Assembly (NCBI GenBank): GCA_023231365.1
Contig: JALNVO010000056.1
Location: 1-12,791, forward strand
Reading direction: 5' to 3'
DNA: 12,791 bases
DNA from: Fibrobacteraceae bacterium
Lineage (GTDB): Bacteria; Fibrobacterota; Fibrobacteria; Fibrobacterales; Fibrobacteraceae
The position numbers and the translations under genes were made by a program. Positions 1 through 8,696 of the stretch are shown one piece after another; within the stretch, counting starts at the first letter, position 1, and each line of letters starts with the position of its first letter. The notes under the pieces were generated by a model. That model saw nothing but the letters and a program-made list of their open reading frames with translations, ran no database searches and was not told where the DNA came from.

Positions 1-2557
1 CCTTGAATTCCGCACACACGCGAGCCATCGTCTTCACATCTGTAGGTTCCGCACACGTGACCATAGGAATTCCTTCAAAAAGGCTCATCAAAACCGTCGC
101 AGTAAGTCCGAAGGAATGGAATATGGGAAGTTCTGCGAGCATCACATCGTATGGGCGTATCGTAAAGATTGCATTTGCCTGCTGAACATTCGCGACTAAA
201 TTCTTATGAGAAAGCATCACGCCCTTCGGAGTTCCTTCTGAACCCGAAGAAAAGAGAACGACAGCCGTATCTTCGCGCTTCACCCGCTTAAAATAACAGA
301 ATTCTATAAGCCCCGCTGGGAATGTCACAGAAGCTAGCCACGCAGCCACCCGGGATATCGGAGATATTAATTTATCTACATCTTCAACGCATATCAATTT
401 GCAGACCGAACCGAGCTGGAAATAATTCTGACCGCGTTTTTGAAGCTTGTCCAAAAAAGCCCAACTTGTGAATACAGTTTTCACATCGGCGCGTTCAATG
501 CATTTGATGACCGTTTCTATGCCAGATGTATAATTCAAGTTCACGCTAGTCTTGCCCGCAACCCATATAGAAAGAAGCGTAGAAACACCTTCGGGAGAAG
601 GTGGGAACATAAAACCGACATTCTGTTCCTTGTGGGCTATTACTCTAAATTTTTTGGAATGAATCAAAACATTCTGAATCAACTTGAATCCCGAAATATG
701 GTTTCCCAACGGGCTGTAAATGGAAATTTTCGAGCCGACTAATTTCTTTGTGGCCTTCAACCACAAAGGGGCTAGCGTCGGATAAAATGAAATAGAAGTA
801 TTCCAAGCTTCCATCGAAAGTTCGCGGAGAGTATTGCGAAGCACTTGCGGAGATGTCGCCGCCGGTACATCCTTGCCAAAAGCAATTGTCACAATGCGAG
901 TCAGCGATTCACCAAAACAAACGGATTCATTTGCATAGCTATAGCGCCCCCCCCAAAGCCCTTGAATATAGAATGGAATAATTTTCGCATTCGTTCCTTG
1001 GATAGCCTCGGAATAGTCAATGGAAAAACGGCTAATGTTGGACGACTTGGAAAGTTCTCCTTCCGGGAAAATGACCACAGCTTCTCCAGCAAGAAGAGCC
1101 TTCCGAATAGCCCACATAGCAGGAGCCGGATCTCGGCGGTTGATGCGGATAACGCCAAGGAGCGTCAAGATCCATTTCAAGAAATTGCTCTCATAACGGT
1201 CGGCGTTGCTCGCCATTCGAATGGATCGCGGACTCGTCATCTGCAAAATAGCCCAATCAATGTAGCTCGAATGATTGCCCATCAAGAGGACTGGGCCTTC
1301 TGCCGGAATATTGTTATTTCCCTTAATTTTCAAACGGTAACGGAAAGCAAAGAACATCCGCAAAACAGTACGCAGCAAGGATTGCGGAAGCTTAATAAAA
1401 GCCCAGACAAAGGAAGCAAGAAGAAAAATAGCCAAAATAAAGAAAAAAGTTTCCTTATCTATATTGGTAAAATTCAGAAGAACCGCTTGAACACCGATGA
1501 AAGCGATGAGAAGCGTCATTTCCACCATATTCGCAACAGCGAGGATCCGCCCAGAAGTATCCGGTTTCGTATTCTCCTGCAAAAGGGCATTCATAATCAC
1601 GCCAAAAGCGCCGAAGCAGAATCCGAGCCAAGCATACAAAATGGAAAGAACCAAAGGAGAAGAGAAGAACGTGATGAAGAGCATTCCCACTGAACCGCCC
1701 AAAACCGAAATTGGAATGAATCCGGTTTCAATAAAAGAGTGCGAAAAGCGGGACGCCACATAAGCGCCGAGAATCATCCCAAGGCCCGAGAAAAAAAGGC
1801 CCTTTTGCATAAGGGTGAGCATACTTTCGCCCGAAAAATCCTGGGAAAGCAGAACAAAGACTTGCGCAATTCCCCAAAAAAGGGAAAGCCCCACAATGCA
1901 TAGACGGAAAAGCATCGTATTCCAAGTAGACCGGAAAATACGAGCCGGAGTACGCATTTTCATAGAAGGACAAGAAAATCCGGACACGGGAATGCAAAAT
2001 GCAGCCACAGCAGCAAAAAAGGATATGGCAGCAAAGCTCCACGGCAAATAGCACATTTGAAACGACATTTCCCGTTCGCCATAAAAGCCCATCATCACAA
2101 TCGTTGAAAGAATTGCAGCGAGGACAATGGCACTCTGAAGATAGGCATTTGAATGAACTAAACGGGATTTTCCATACATTTCTTTCAACAATCCATACTT
2201 CGCCGGACTGTTCAATGCAAATAGTGAAGAAAGGGGAATCACAAGCCAAATCGCGGCATCGCAAAGACAGAGTCCCCACAAAAATGCAAAAGCTGCTGTG
2301 ATAAAAAAAGCTCCCACAGAAGTCCACGCGATAACCTTTACCTTATCGAATTTATTAGCCAGATACCCTGCAAACGGGAAAAGAAGAATATAAGGCAAGA
2401 AGAACATGGCCTGCAAAAAAGCGCTATCGATCAAGAAATCATCTCCTCGATACGAAAATTTGAGCCATTGTTCAATAAAAAGAAAAAGCCCCATCTGCAA
2501 GAAAGACGAGGCAAAGACAAAGAGAAGGTAAGGAATGGATCCCTTGGTTCGAAGCAT
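1..2557 (-). CDS. aas: LplT-PlsC-Aas trifunctional fusion, second tandem copy (3' end outside window)
   Basis: Probable inner-membrane protein that flips lysophospholipids inward, re-acylates them, and activates fatty acids for the reaction. My hand translation from the ATG at 2555-2557 stays open for 852 codons to the window edge, so the gene is cut by the window and not broken. An SD-like AAAGGT sits 6 nt before the ATG. Order: MFS domain, about 1-390, with the LplT-type NSPAKYG motif at 116-122; PlsC-type acyltransferase, about 400-590, with H429-x4-D434 and FPEGE at 497-501; start of the AMP-ligase with P-loop FSSGSEGTPKG at 769-779. By analogy with the upstream paralogue, about 285 C-terminal residues are missing, including the adenylation motifs and the C-terminal lysine. 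It follows that paralogue after 41 nt in a same-strand operon. The acyltransferase part matches it at well over half of positions by eye, and the MFS part is more divergent. The family call is strong; the substrate is inferred. Confidence 0.9.
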   Translation of the reverse strand, partial: MLRTKGSIPYLLFVFASSFLQMGLFLFIEQWLKFSYRGDDFLIDSAFLQAMFFLPYILLFPFAGYLANKFDKVKVIAWTSVGAFFITAAFAFLWGLCLCDAAIWLVIPLSSLFALNSPAKYGLLKEMYGKSRLVHSNAYLQSAIVLAAILSTIVMMGFYGEREMSFQMCYLPWSFAAISFFAAVAAFCIPVSGFSCPSMKMRTPARIFRSTWNTMLFRLCIVGLSLFWGIAQVFVLLSQDFSGESMLTLMQKGLFFSGLGMILGAYVASRFSHSFIETGFIPISVLGGSVGMLFITFFSSPLVLSILYAWLGFCFGAFGVIMNALLQENTKPDTSGRILAVANMVEMTLLIAFIGVQAVLLNFTNIDKETFFFILAIFLLASFVWAFIKLPQSLLRTVLRMFFAFRYRLKIKGNNNIPAEGPVLLMGNHSSYIDWAILQMTSPRSIRMASNADRYESNFLKWILTLLGVIRINRRDPAPAMWAIRKALLAGEAVVIFPEGELSKSSNISRFSIDYSEAIQGTNAKIIPFYIQGLWGGRYSYANESVCFGESLTRIVTIAFGKDVPAATSPQVLRNTLRELSMEAWNTSISFYPTLAPLWLKATKKLVGSKISIYSPLGNHISGFKLIQNVLIHSKKFRVIAHKEQNVGFMFPPSPEGVSTLLSIWVAGKTSVNLNYTSGIETVIKCIERADVKTVFTSWAFLDKLQKRGQNYFQLGSVCKLICVEDVDKLISPISRVAAWLASVTFPAGLIEFCYFKRVKREDTAVVLFSSGSEGTPKGVMLSHKNLVANVQQANAIFTIRPYDVMLAELPIFHSFGLTATVLMSLFEGIPMVTCAEPTDVKTMARVCAEFK

Positions 2558-2598
2558 AGATTTACCTTTGAAAAGAGAATTTAAAACTACAAAAAAAA

Positions 2599-5500
2599 CT
2601 ATTCCTTGGAAAGCTCGAGCGCAAGTTTCTTAGAAGCTGCCAAATCCGCCTTCCCTGTTCCGAGTTTTGGCACAAGAGGAACCTTGAAAGCAAGACCCGG
2701 AACCATCAACGGAGGAATGCCTGACTTGCGGAGAGAGCGAAGCACATCCGAAGGTTCCTTATCCCCGCTATATAGAAGAACGACACATTCTCCCTTTGTA
2801 CTGTCGGGGATTGATGTTACCATATAATCGCAACCTTCGAGAATTTTCGTGTCATTAATCCGGATTTCAACTGCACCTAGCGAAATCATCTCGCCACCGA
2901 GCTTTGCAAAACGGCTGTACCGGTCCACAATTGTGAGAAAACCGTCTTCATCCAAGTGTCCCTTGTCTCCAGTGCGATACCAGCGGCGGCCTTCAAGTTC
3001 AATAATGGCATTCCGCGTATTGTCAGGGTCCTTCAAGTAACCCTTCATCACTTGGCACCCACCTACAAGTATCATCCCGTCTTCACCAACAGGCAGATCC
3101 TTGTTCGTATCGGGGTCTACGACTTTGTATAAAGTTCCTGGAAGCGGCATACCTACCGTTCCCGGCTTGCAATTCACCTGCATAGTGAGGTAATCGTCGA
3201 GCAGAATATTTTCCGTATTCACGGAAGCCACTGGAGTCGTTTCCGTGCAACCATAGCCTTCAAAGATTTCCTTGCCGAACTTGAGGCGGAAAGCATCCTG
3301 AATCTCGGGACGGAGCTTTTCTGCACCGGCAATGATAATTCGCAAATATTTAAAGCACATCGGATGGACCCATCGATTCACGGTAAACGCGCGGAGGAAC
3401 GTCGGAGTACCGACAAAAGCCGTCACATGGAATTCTGCACACACGCGGGCCATTGTCTTCACATCCGTCGGATCAGCGACAACAACAATCGGCGTACCTT
3501 CCATTAAATTCAGAAGAACCGTAACAGTCAATCCAAAAGAATGGAACAGCGGAAGTTCCGCAAGCATCACATCCGTCTTTGTGGCATTGAAAATACAGGA
3601 AAGCTGTTGGATATTTCCCATCACGTTGTAATGAGTGAGTTCCACGCCCTTCGGTGAGCCTTCCGTTCCCGAACTGAACAGGATCATCGCCGTATCAGAA
3701 AGCTTTACATGCTTGAAGTAGAAGAATTCTATTAGCGAAGAAGGTAAAATCACGCCCATCATCATATGGAAGAAGAGTTTGTGTTTGGGAATATTTGCAA
3801 AAATATCTTCCGCATAAATTAATGTACAGCACTTAGAAAGAACGGAATAATCGACGCCCTTCTGCTTTAAGCGATCCAAAAATTCCCGGCTTGTAATGAC
3901 AGTCTTTATATCCGCGCGTTCAATGCACTTGGCAACAATATCTGGAGCGGAAGTGTAATTCAAATTCACGTTCGCCTTACCGCGCACCCAACACGCCAAA
4001 TTTGAAATAACCCCGGCTCCGCTCGGCGGAAGCATAATGCCGATGTGCTTTTGATGGGCTAAAATTTTCTTGAAGATACAACTGAAAGTAAGCGTTGCAC
4101 ACAAAAGTTTGTAACCGGAAAGATGCGATCCATCAGGGCTATAAATGGACGGCCCCGATTTAACCACCTTCTTACAAGCCATCAGCCAAGAAGAAGCAAG
4201 AGGTTTATAATATTTAAGGGAGTTGATCCATGCATCAATGGAGATCTCGCGGACTATCGTGCGAATCTGATTAGGCGGAGTATCCACTGAAAGCGGCTCG
4301 CCAAAGGCAATCGTAATAATTCGGGTAAGGGCTGGTCCAAAAAGATGGAAATCCGTCGAATAACCATAGCGGCTACCCCAAAGCCCTTGAATATAAAACG
4401 GAATAATAACGGTCTGCGTATCCTTGACCGCTGAAGAATAATCCAAGCGGAAAGGACCGATATGCGGAGATTTGGCGACTTCGCCTTCTGGAAAGAGAAC
4501 CACGGCTTCCCCATTTAGAAGAGCCCCATGGATCATTTGCATCGCAACGCCCGGAGTGCGCTTATGAATGCGGATCATCCCCAAGCGTTTTAGAATCCAA
4601 CGCAAATACCATTTTTCAAAATGATCCTTATTGCTCGCAATGCGGAGCGGACGCGGACTCGCCATCTGAAGAACTGCCCAGTCGATAAAGCTGAAATGAT
4701 TGCCCATAAGGAGCGCAGGACCTTCGCTCGGAATATGCTGAACACCCAAAACCTTAAGCTTATAACGGCTGAAGAACGTGCGGAGAATCGAGCGGATGAG
4801 CGCCTGCGGCAAATGCTTGATGGCATATAGCGAACCCGCAAAAGAAATCACCGCCGTCGCAAAAAAGAATACAGTCGAATCCTGCACGGAAGTATAGCGG
4901 AGAACAAGCATTTCAAGTCCGAGAAGAACACCAAGAGCGACTATTTGCACCATATTGCCTACAGCGAGAATACGGCCAGCATTGGCCGGGCGCGTATTGT
5001 ACTGGAGAAGCGAATTCAGTGTAACCACATACATCCCACCAAAAAGCCCAATGGCAAAAAAGAGTATCGCTACAAAAACAGGGCTCGTGAGAAAGGGAAC
5101 TGCAAACATACATAAAGATGCTCCTAAAGCGCCTAGAGGGACTAATCCCGTTTCGATAAATTCGCGGGAAGCGCGAGCTACAATCACAGACCCCACCATC
5201 AATCCCAGAATGGCAAAACCCAGACTATTCTTGAAAAGCGTTATCACCTGTAGAGAATCATCTTGTTGGAAAACCAATACAAAAACTTGCACCATTCCCC
5301 AGAAAAGGGCAATACCTACAATGCACGCCCGGACAACAGGATTACGCCACGTATGGGTCACGGTAATCACCGCAGACGACATTTTCATCGAAGCGTATTC
5401 CCTCCCCACCTTAGGAATAAAGAAAGAACTCACAGTAGAAAGGAGGCTTACTCCCGCAAGGACCCAAGGCCAGGCAACAGCCTTTCTCAAAAATTCCTTG

Positions 5501-6012
5501 ATCGTAGGGGCATCATCAAAAGCGGATTCGACCGCATCTAGCCCAGGAATCATCAAAGCGGCAAGTACAAGTGCCGCTACAGAAAAAATCTGTAGGCAAC
5601 CATTGGAATAGCCGAGAAATTTCGGACCGTACATTTCTTTTAGAATGCCGTACTTAGCCGGACTGTGCACGGCAAATGCGGACGCGAGAAGAAGGGTGAA
5701 GAAAAAGGCTAAAGTGCCAAAGCCCAACGTATAAAAAATTGCTATTGCAACAAGGGAGATCGTCATCACAACAGAAGTCCACTGAATAACGCGGCTCTTG
5801 GGAAAGCGATTCGAGAAATAGCTAGCAGGGACAATCATAAAAATGAACGGCAATAGGAAGAAGCTCTGCAAAAGAGCACTCCGCCACAAGAAATCAGACC
5901 CTTGGCAAGTATTGGCCAATACTTTCTGAGTAAAGACAAAATGCCCCATAGTGGCAAAAGTCATTCCCAAAATCGAAAGAAAGAGAGGCAAAGTTCCTTT
6001 AGTCTTCCACAT
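2599..6012 (-). CDS. aas: LplT-PlsC-Aas trifunctional fusion (acyl-ACP--phospholipid O-acyltransferase), complete
   Basis: Full-length 1137-aa fusion of functions that E. coli splits between LplT (lysophospholipid flippase) and Aas (2-acylglycerophosphoethanolamine acyltransferase/acyl-ACP synthetase); fusions of about this length are known in other bacteria. Residues 1-400 are a many-helix MFS domain with HSPAKYG at 116-122. Residues about 410-600 are the acyltransferase, with H439-x4-D444 and FPEGE at 507-511. Residues about 620-1137 are the AMP-ligase: P-loop FSSGTEGSPKG 779-789, GYGCTET 919-925, YRTGD 1012-1016, and C-terminal LGTGK with candidate catalytic K1121. All signature residues are present, so all three activities are plausible. 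The ATG at 6010-6012 is preceded by AAGAGG about 10 nt upstream. It lies 19 nt after the beta-barrel gene and 41 nt before its paralogue, so all are probably cotranscribed. Membrane-phospholipid repair is established for the E. coli homologues and inferred here. Confidence 0.93.
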   Translation of the reverse strand: MWKTKGTLPLFLSILGMTFATMGHFVFTQKVLANTCQGSDFLWRSALLQSFFLLPFIFMIVPASYFSNRFPKSRVIQWTSVVMTISLVAIAIFYTLGFGTLAFFFTLLLASAFAVHSPAKYGILKEMYGPKFLGYSNGCLQIFSVAALVLAALMIPGLDAVESAFDDAPTIKEFLRKAVAWPWVLAGVSLLSTVSSFFIPKVGREYASMKMSSAVITVTHTWRNPVVRACIVGIALFWGMVQVFVLVFQQDDSLQVITLFKNSLGFAILGLMVGSVIVARASREFIETGLVPLGALGASLCMFAVPFLTSPVFVAILFFAIGLFGGMYVVTLNSLLQYNTRPANAGRILAVGNMVQIVALGVLLGLEMLVLRYTSVQDSTVFFFATAVISFAGSLYAIKHLPQALIRSILRTFFSRYKLKVLGVQHIPSEGPALLMGNHFSFIDWAVLQMASPRPLRIASNKDHFEKWYLRWILKRLGMIRIHKRTPGVAMQMIHGALLNGEAVVLFPEGEVAKSPHIGPFRLDYSSAVKDTQTVIIPFYIQGLWGSRYGYSTDFHLFGPALTRIITIAFGEPLSVDTPPNQIRTIVREISIDAWINSLKYYKPLASSWLMACKKVVKSGPSIYSPDGSHLSGYKLLCATLTFSCIFKKILAHQKHIGIMLPPSGAGVISNLACWVRGKANVNLNYTSAPDIVAKCIERADIKTVITSREFLDRLKQKGVDYSVLSKCCTLIYAEDIFANIPKHKLFFHMMMGVILPSSLIEFFYFKHVKLSDTAMILFSSGTEGSPKGVELTHYNVMGNIQQLSCIFNATKTDVMLAELPLFHSFGLTVTVLLNLMEGTPIVVVADPTDVKTMARVCAEFHVTAFVGTPTFLRAFTVNRWVHPMCFKYLRIIIAGAEKLRPEIQDAFRLKFGKEIFEGYGCTETTPVASVNTENILLDDYLTMQVNCKPGTVGMPLPGTLYKVVDPDTNKDLPVGEDGMILVGGCQVMKGYLKDPDNTRNAIIELEGRRWYRTGDKGHLDEDGFLTIVDRYSRFAKLGGEMISLGAVEIRINDTKILEGCDYMVTSIPDSTKGECVVLLYSGDKEPSDVLRSLRKSGIPPLMVPGLAFKVPLVPKLGTGKADLAASKKLALELSKE

Positions 6013-6031
6013 GAATCGTTATCCTCTTAAG

Positions 6032-6868
6032 CTAAAAGTCAAAATCAAAGCGGGCCGCGACGCCCAATGTATAACCGGTATAAAGTAAAGCAGACTTGTT
6101 CGTGTATCTCCAGAGCGGAAAAGAAAAATACGGTTCCACAGAAAGAGCTCCCAAATCTATCGTCACCTTTGGTTCAATAGAAATGTTCATCGCATAGCCA
6201 AACTCGTCATCGTCATCCGAACCGCCCAAAGCACGGACATGACCCGGCGTATTATCGATCCAACTCGTCGAATTCGCCAAATAAAGTTCAAACGGAAACC
6301 CTACGCCAACGCGGATTTGTCCAAAATTGAATTCTGGACGGACCAAGAAATAAAGTTCATCGGCAGAATGTTCATTGAAATCCCAGAAATACCAAGAATG
6401 AATGCGAATGCCAAATTTCGATTCGCCCCCAAAGAATTTCGTTCCGCCAAAGATAAGCGCAGGCTCAGGCGATTCTCCGTTGCCGAGGAGATTTTTCGCC
6501 CCCGCAGGAAATACCAAATTGAAGAAACCCGCGGAACTTGGACTTCCATATTTAAAACCGAGAATTGGACCCCAGAAGCCCGTGCTATTTTTCAGCCCAT
6601 CATCGCGGATCGGGTAGGAAAAATTGAATTCCAAACCGCGAACGGGACGCACCCGGATGGTTGGCATCAAATTCAATTGGGAATCTTCAGCGCTATCGCT
6701 TAAAGAAGATTTATGCCCATTGGAATAATAATTCCGATAGAAAACGCCATAACCCGAAAGCTCTACTTCGAGATTGCTTGAGATGACTCCATATTCATTC
6801 ATCATTGCAAAAAGAGAGGTACAAAAAGACAGAATGAAGAAAACAAGCAAGGATTTCTTTTTCATCAT
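6032..6868 (-). CDS. Probable outer-membrane beta-barrel protein, function unknown
   Basis: 278-aa secreted protein I cannot assign to a named family. The N-terminus MMKKK, then a hydrophobic stretch ending SLFA, fits a Sec signal peptide cut after about A21. There is a Cys in the h-region (LSFC), but it does not make a good lipobox. The mature part has alternating polar/aromatic segments typical of transmembrane beta-strands (for example around 67-85, 100-120, 137-160, 171-197, 224-250 and 263-278) and ends in Phe (FDFDF), the usual BAM-recognised C-terminus. An acidic run, DDDDE at 218-222, probably lies in a loop. Its ATG overlaps the pepP-like stop by 4 nt (ATGA), implying translational coupling, and the first acyltransferase fusion starts 19 nt after its stop. 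The location suggests an envelope-lipid role, but that is inference; a generic porin-like or uptake protein is equally possible. Confidence 0.75.
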   Translation of the reverse strand: MMKKKSLLVFFILSFCTSLFAMMNEYGVISSNLEVELSGYGVFYRNYYSNGHKSSLSDSAEDSQLNLMPTIRVRPVRGLEFNFSYPIRDDGLKNSTGFWGPILGFKYGSPSSAGFFNLVFPAGAKNLLGNGESPEPALIFGGTKFFGGESKFGIRIHSWYFWDFNEHSADELYFLVRPEFNFGQIRVGVGFPFELYLANSTSWIDNTPGHVRALGGSDDDDEFGYAMNISIEPKVTIDLGALSVEPYFSFPLWRYTNKSALLYTGYTLGVAARFDFDF

Positions 6869-8283
6869 TTGTAGAACTCCTTTGTTATCAAAGATTCCAA
6901 TTCGTCCGGCTCCCGGAGAATATCCTTCGAAATGTTCTCACAGCCGGAAGGGGTCAATAGCAAATCATCTTCGATGCGGATGCCGATATTTTCTGCATAA
7001 CGTACCCCATCAATAACAATTTCAAAATAACCGTAAAGCCCGGGCTCATTGGAAATAAGCATACCCGCTTGCAAAGGCTTCGCCATATAACAGCGGAACG
7101 GATCGCCCTCGTGAATTTGCTCCCCTATCAAATGGCTCACCCCATGTGGCCGCTTATCATAAAACAGCTTGAACGCGCCCCCCTTAGATACAAAACGCCT
7201 CTGTAATTCATCCCAAATGAAATTCCACACATTCCTGTCCAAATCCAAAAGGAACGCTCCCGGTTTTACCTCTCGCTCATGAAACTTCTGCGCATCGAGA
7301 ACCAAGCCATACAGCAAACGCTGAAGAGGATCGAACTTGCCATTCACAGGTATCGTGCGGGAAATATCGCTGTGCTGCGTTCCAGAGCGCACGCCAAAAT
7401 CAAGCAGGACCAAGTCCCCAGGACGAAGCGGCTCGTCTTTCTTCACATAATGAAGACAGCATGCATTCCTCCCTCCGGCGACGATCGTCGGAAAAGCCAA
7501 ATCGCCATCGCTCTGAATCTGCATTTGATAATCCAGGAAAAGCCCCAATTCCCTCTCGTTCTTAAAAGTTTTCAAATGAGATAGCGTTTCCTTAAAAGCA
7601 TTCCCCGTCCAGAGCTGCGCCGTCCGCGAATTTTCAATGCGAAGAGGATCCAAAACAACCCTCAAATCAAAATGCGGCTCGGCAAGAGTCTTTAAAGAAA
7701 CTGCTAATGGCGTGAGTCTCTTGCGAAGTTCTGCCGCAAAAAGAGCATTGTGGTCATCCGAAATCTTCTTTGTCTTCCCTTCGGAAAGAAATTCCAAATA
7801 GAAAGCGTAAACAAAGTCCGTCTTTTGAAACTTCAAAATAGTGAGAAGATAGTTCCAAAATTCCGATGCAGGGAGAACCGTCTTAAAGCCCGTCAAAGCC
7901 TTGACTTCAGCAAGATCATCCGAATATCCCAGGCGCTTTCCAAACCAGAATTCCTTGGAAACATCTTTCGGCGGTAAAAAGAGAATCTCCCGTTCATCAG
8001 GAGTTTTCGCAAAAGGATTGAGGATTAAGAAGCATCCCGCCTGGTTGATGCCCGTCAAGAACAAAAACGCAGGGTCTTGGACGAACTTGGTCCAGGTACT
8101 AAAGAACACTTCTTCCGACCCCGGATCGCGCGGAACCCCACAAAAAATGCCGATAGAGTTTATTTTTTGAAGAAGAGACCTTCTGCGGGAAGCATAGACC
8201 TCCGCCGGGGGCACGTCTCCTGACGGAGAAAGAAATACCTGAGAATAGCAAGCACCAGGATTTTGATCCATAAACATATTCAA
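6865..8283 (-). CDS. pepP: Aminopeptidase P family metallopeptidase (Xaa-Pro aminopeptidase)
   Basis: Cytoplasmic M24B peptidase that removes N-terminal residues preceding proline, using a two-metal centre. The 472-aa length is close to the usual PepP size. An N-terminal creatinase-like domain covers about 28-200, including FLFLTGINQAGCFLIL near 73-88. The pita-bread catalytic domain covers about 235-472. All five expected metal ligands are visible: D295 and D306 (LLDFG...HSDISRT), H384 (HGVSH), E413 (SNEPGLY) and E438 (GIRIEDD); H380 and H391 match the flanking conserved histidines. There is no signal peptide. The start is uncertain: Met codons at positions 1, 3 and 5 lack a clear SD, and homology only begins near residue 28, so the true start may lie a little downstream (an in-frame GTG at V24 has AGGAG just before it, but very close). 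It is first in the minus-strand operon, coupled by ATGA to the barrel gene, with no obvious functional link to the lipid enzymes. Confidence 0.92.
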   Translation of the reverse strand: MNMFMDQNPGACYSQVFLSPSGDVPPAEVYASRRRSLLQKINSIGIFCGVPRDPGSEEVFFSTWTKFVQDPAFLFLTGINQAGCFLILNPFAKTPDEREILFLPPKDVSKEFWFGKRLGYSDDLAEVKALTGFKTVLPASEFWNYLLTILKFQKTDFVYAFYLEFLSEGKTKKISDDHNALFAAELRKRLTPLAVSLKTLAEPHFDLRVVLDPLRIENSRTAQLWTGNAFKETLSHLKTFKNERELGLFLDYQMQIQSDGDLAFPTIVAGGRNACCLHYVKKDEPLRPGDLVLLDFGVRSGTQHSDISRTIPVNGKFDPLQRLLYGLVLDAQKFHEREVKPGAFLLDLDRNVWNFIWDELQRRFVSKGGAFKLFYDKRPHGVSHLIGEQIHEGDPFRCYMAKPLQAGMLISNEPGLYGYFEIVIDGVRYAENIGIRIEDDLLLTPSGCENISKDILREPDELESLITKEFYK

Positions 8284-8393
8284 AATTTAGTTTTTTTAGC
8301 AACGAGAACTGCAAATTTATCAAAAGGCGCACCCTGATTTCATTTTTTCTATATATATTTTGTCCACAACCATTTTGAATGGAGCTTATTATA
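8284..8393. promoter_or_regulatory. Divergent intergenic region between the pepP-like and lipoprotein genes
   Basis: This 110-nt AT-rich gap separates the two outward-facing operons and must hold both promoters if each operon starts here. It includes an ATATATATTT run at 8351-8360. I could not pair any -10-like hexamer with a convincing -35 at 16-18 nt on either strand, so promoter positions are not assigned. GGAG at 8381-8384 is the ribosome binding site of the lipoprotein gene. Confidence 0.4.
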
Positions 8394-8696
8394 ATGTCTT
8401 TTTCTAAAACTTGGAAACTTGCCCTCATCGCCCTTAGTGCCATTTTCCTCGCTGCTTGCGCAGGATCCCGCCAAGGCGATTCCGAATCAGAAAGCGAAGC
8501 AGTAGAATATAACGAAGATGGTACGACGCGTCCTTCCGCAAAAGCACAAAAAGTCGACGAAGACGAACTCAAAGAAACCAAAGAAGCAGCAGCAAAGACC
8601 ATGGAAGAAAACCATGATCTTCGTCGTCAAATCTTTGAAGCCAAGACTCAACTCGGCATTTCAACGACTGACGACTCTTCCAGCACAGAGGAATGA
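8394..8696 (+). CDS. Small acidic lipoprotein with predicted helical tail
   Basis: 100-aa probable lipoprotein of unknown function. The ATG at 8394 is preferred over an in-frame ATG at 8379, because GGAG at 8381-8384 then lies 9 nt upstream and the protein begins with a compact signal peptide (MSFSKTWK, then a hydrophobic core). The lipobox LAAC places the lipidated cysteine at residue 22. The residue after Cys is Ala, not Asp, so there is no classical inner-membrane retention signal by the E. coli rule. The mature part is rich in Glu, Asp and Ser; from about residue 55 it is strongly charged and heptad-like (ELKETKEAAAKTMEENHDL), suggesting a helix or coiled coil. Its stop overlaps the phoH start (ATGA), so the two are probably translationally coupled. 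I recognise no family. Confidence 0.8.
   Translation: MSFSKTWKLALIALSAIFLAACAGSRQGDSESESEAVEYNEDGTTRPSAKAQKVDEDELKETKEAAAKTMEENHDLRRQIFEAKTQLGISTTDDSSSTEE

Noticed and set aside
845..1693. 282-codon plus-strand open frame
   Set aside because: It lies fully antisense to the acyltransferase/transporter region of the first fusion gene, has a low-complexity charged composition and no recognisable domain; the minus-strand frame carries clear motifs.
1728..2327. 199-codon minus-strand open frame
   Set aside because: It overlaps the MFS region of the first fusion in another frame and is Cys/Phe-rich with no protein-like pattern; the in-frame translation matches the paralogue.
1..2557. Idea that the second fusion copy is a pseudogene, since no complete open frame spans it
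   Set aside because: Hand translation gives exactly 852 uninterrupted codons from 2557 to the edge with catalytic motifs intact; the stop codon simply lies outside the window.
4955..5611. 218-codon plus-strand open frame antisense to the complete fusion gene
   Set aside because: Another shadow frame over the MFS domain; no ribosome site or domain, and the sense gene is unambiguous.
8360..8395. TTGTCC (8360) with TATAAT (8390) as the promoter of the lipoprotein gene
   Set aside because: The spacing is 24 nt, and the -10 would overlap the start codon and lie downstream of the ribosome site.
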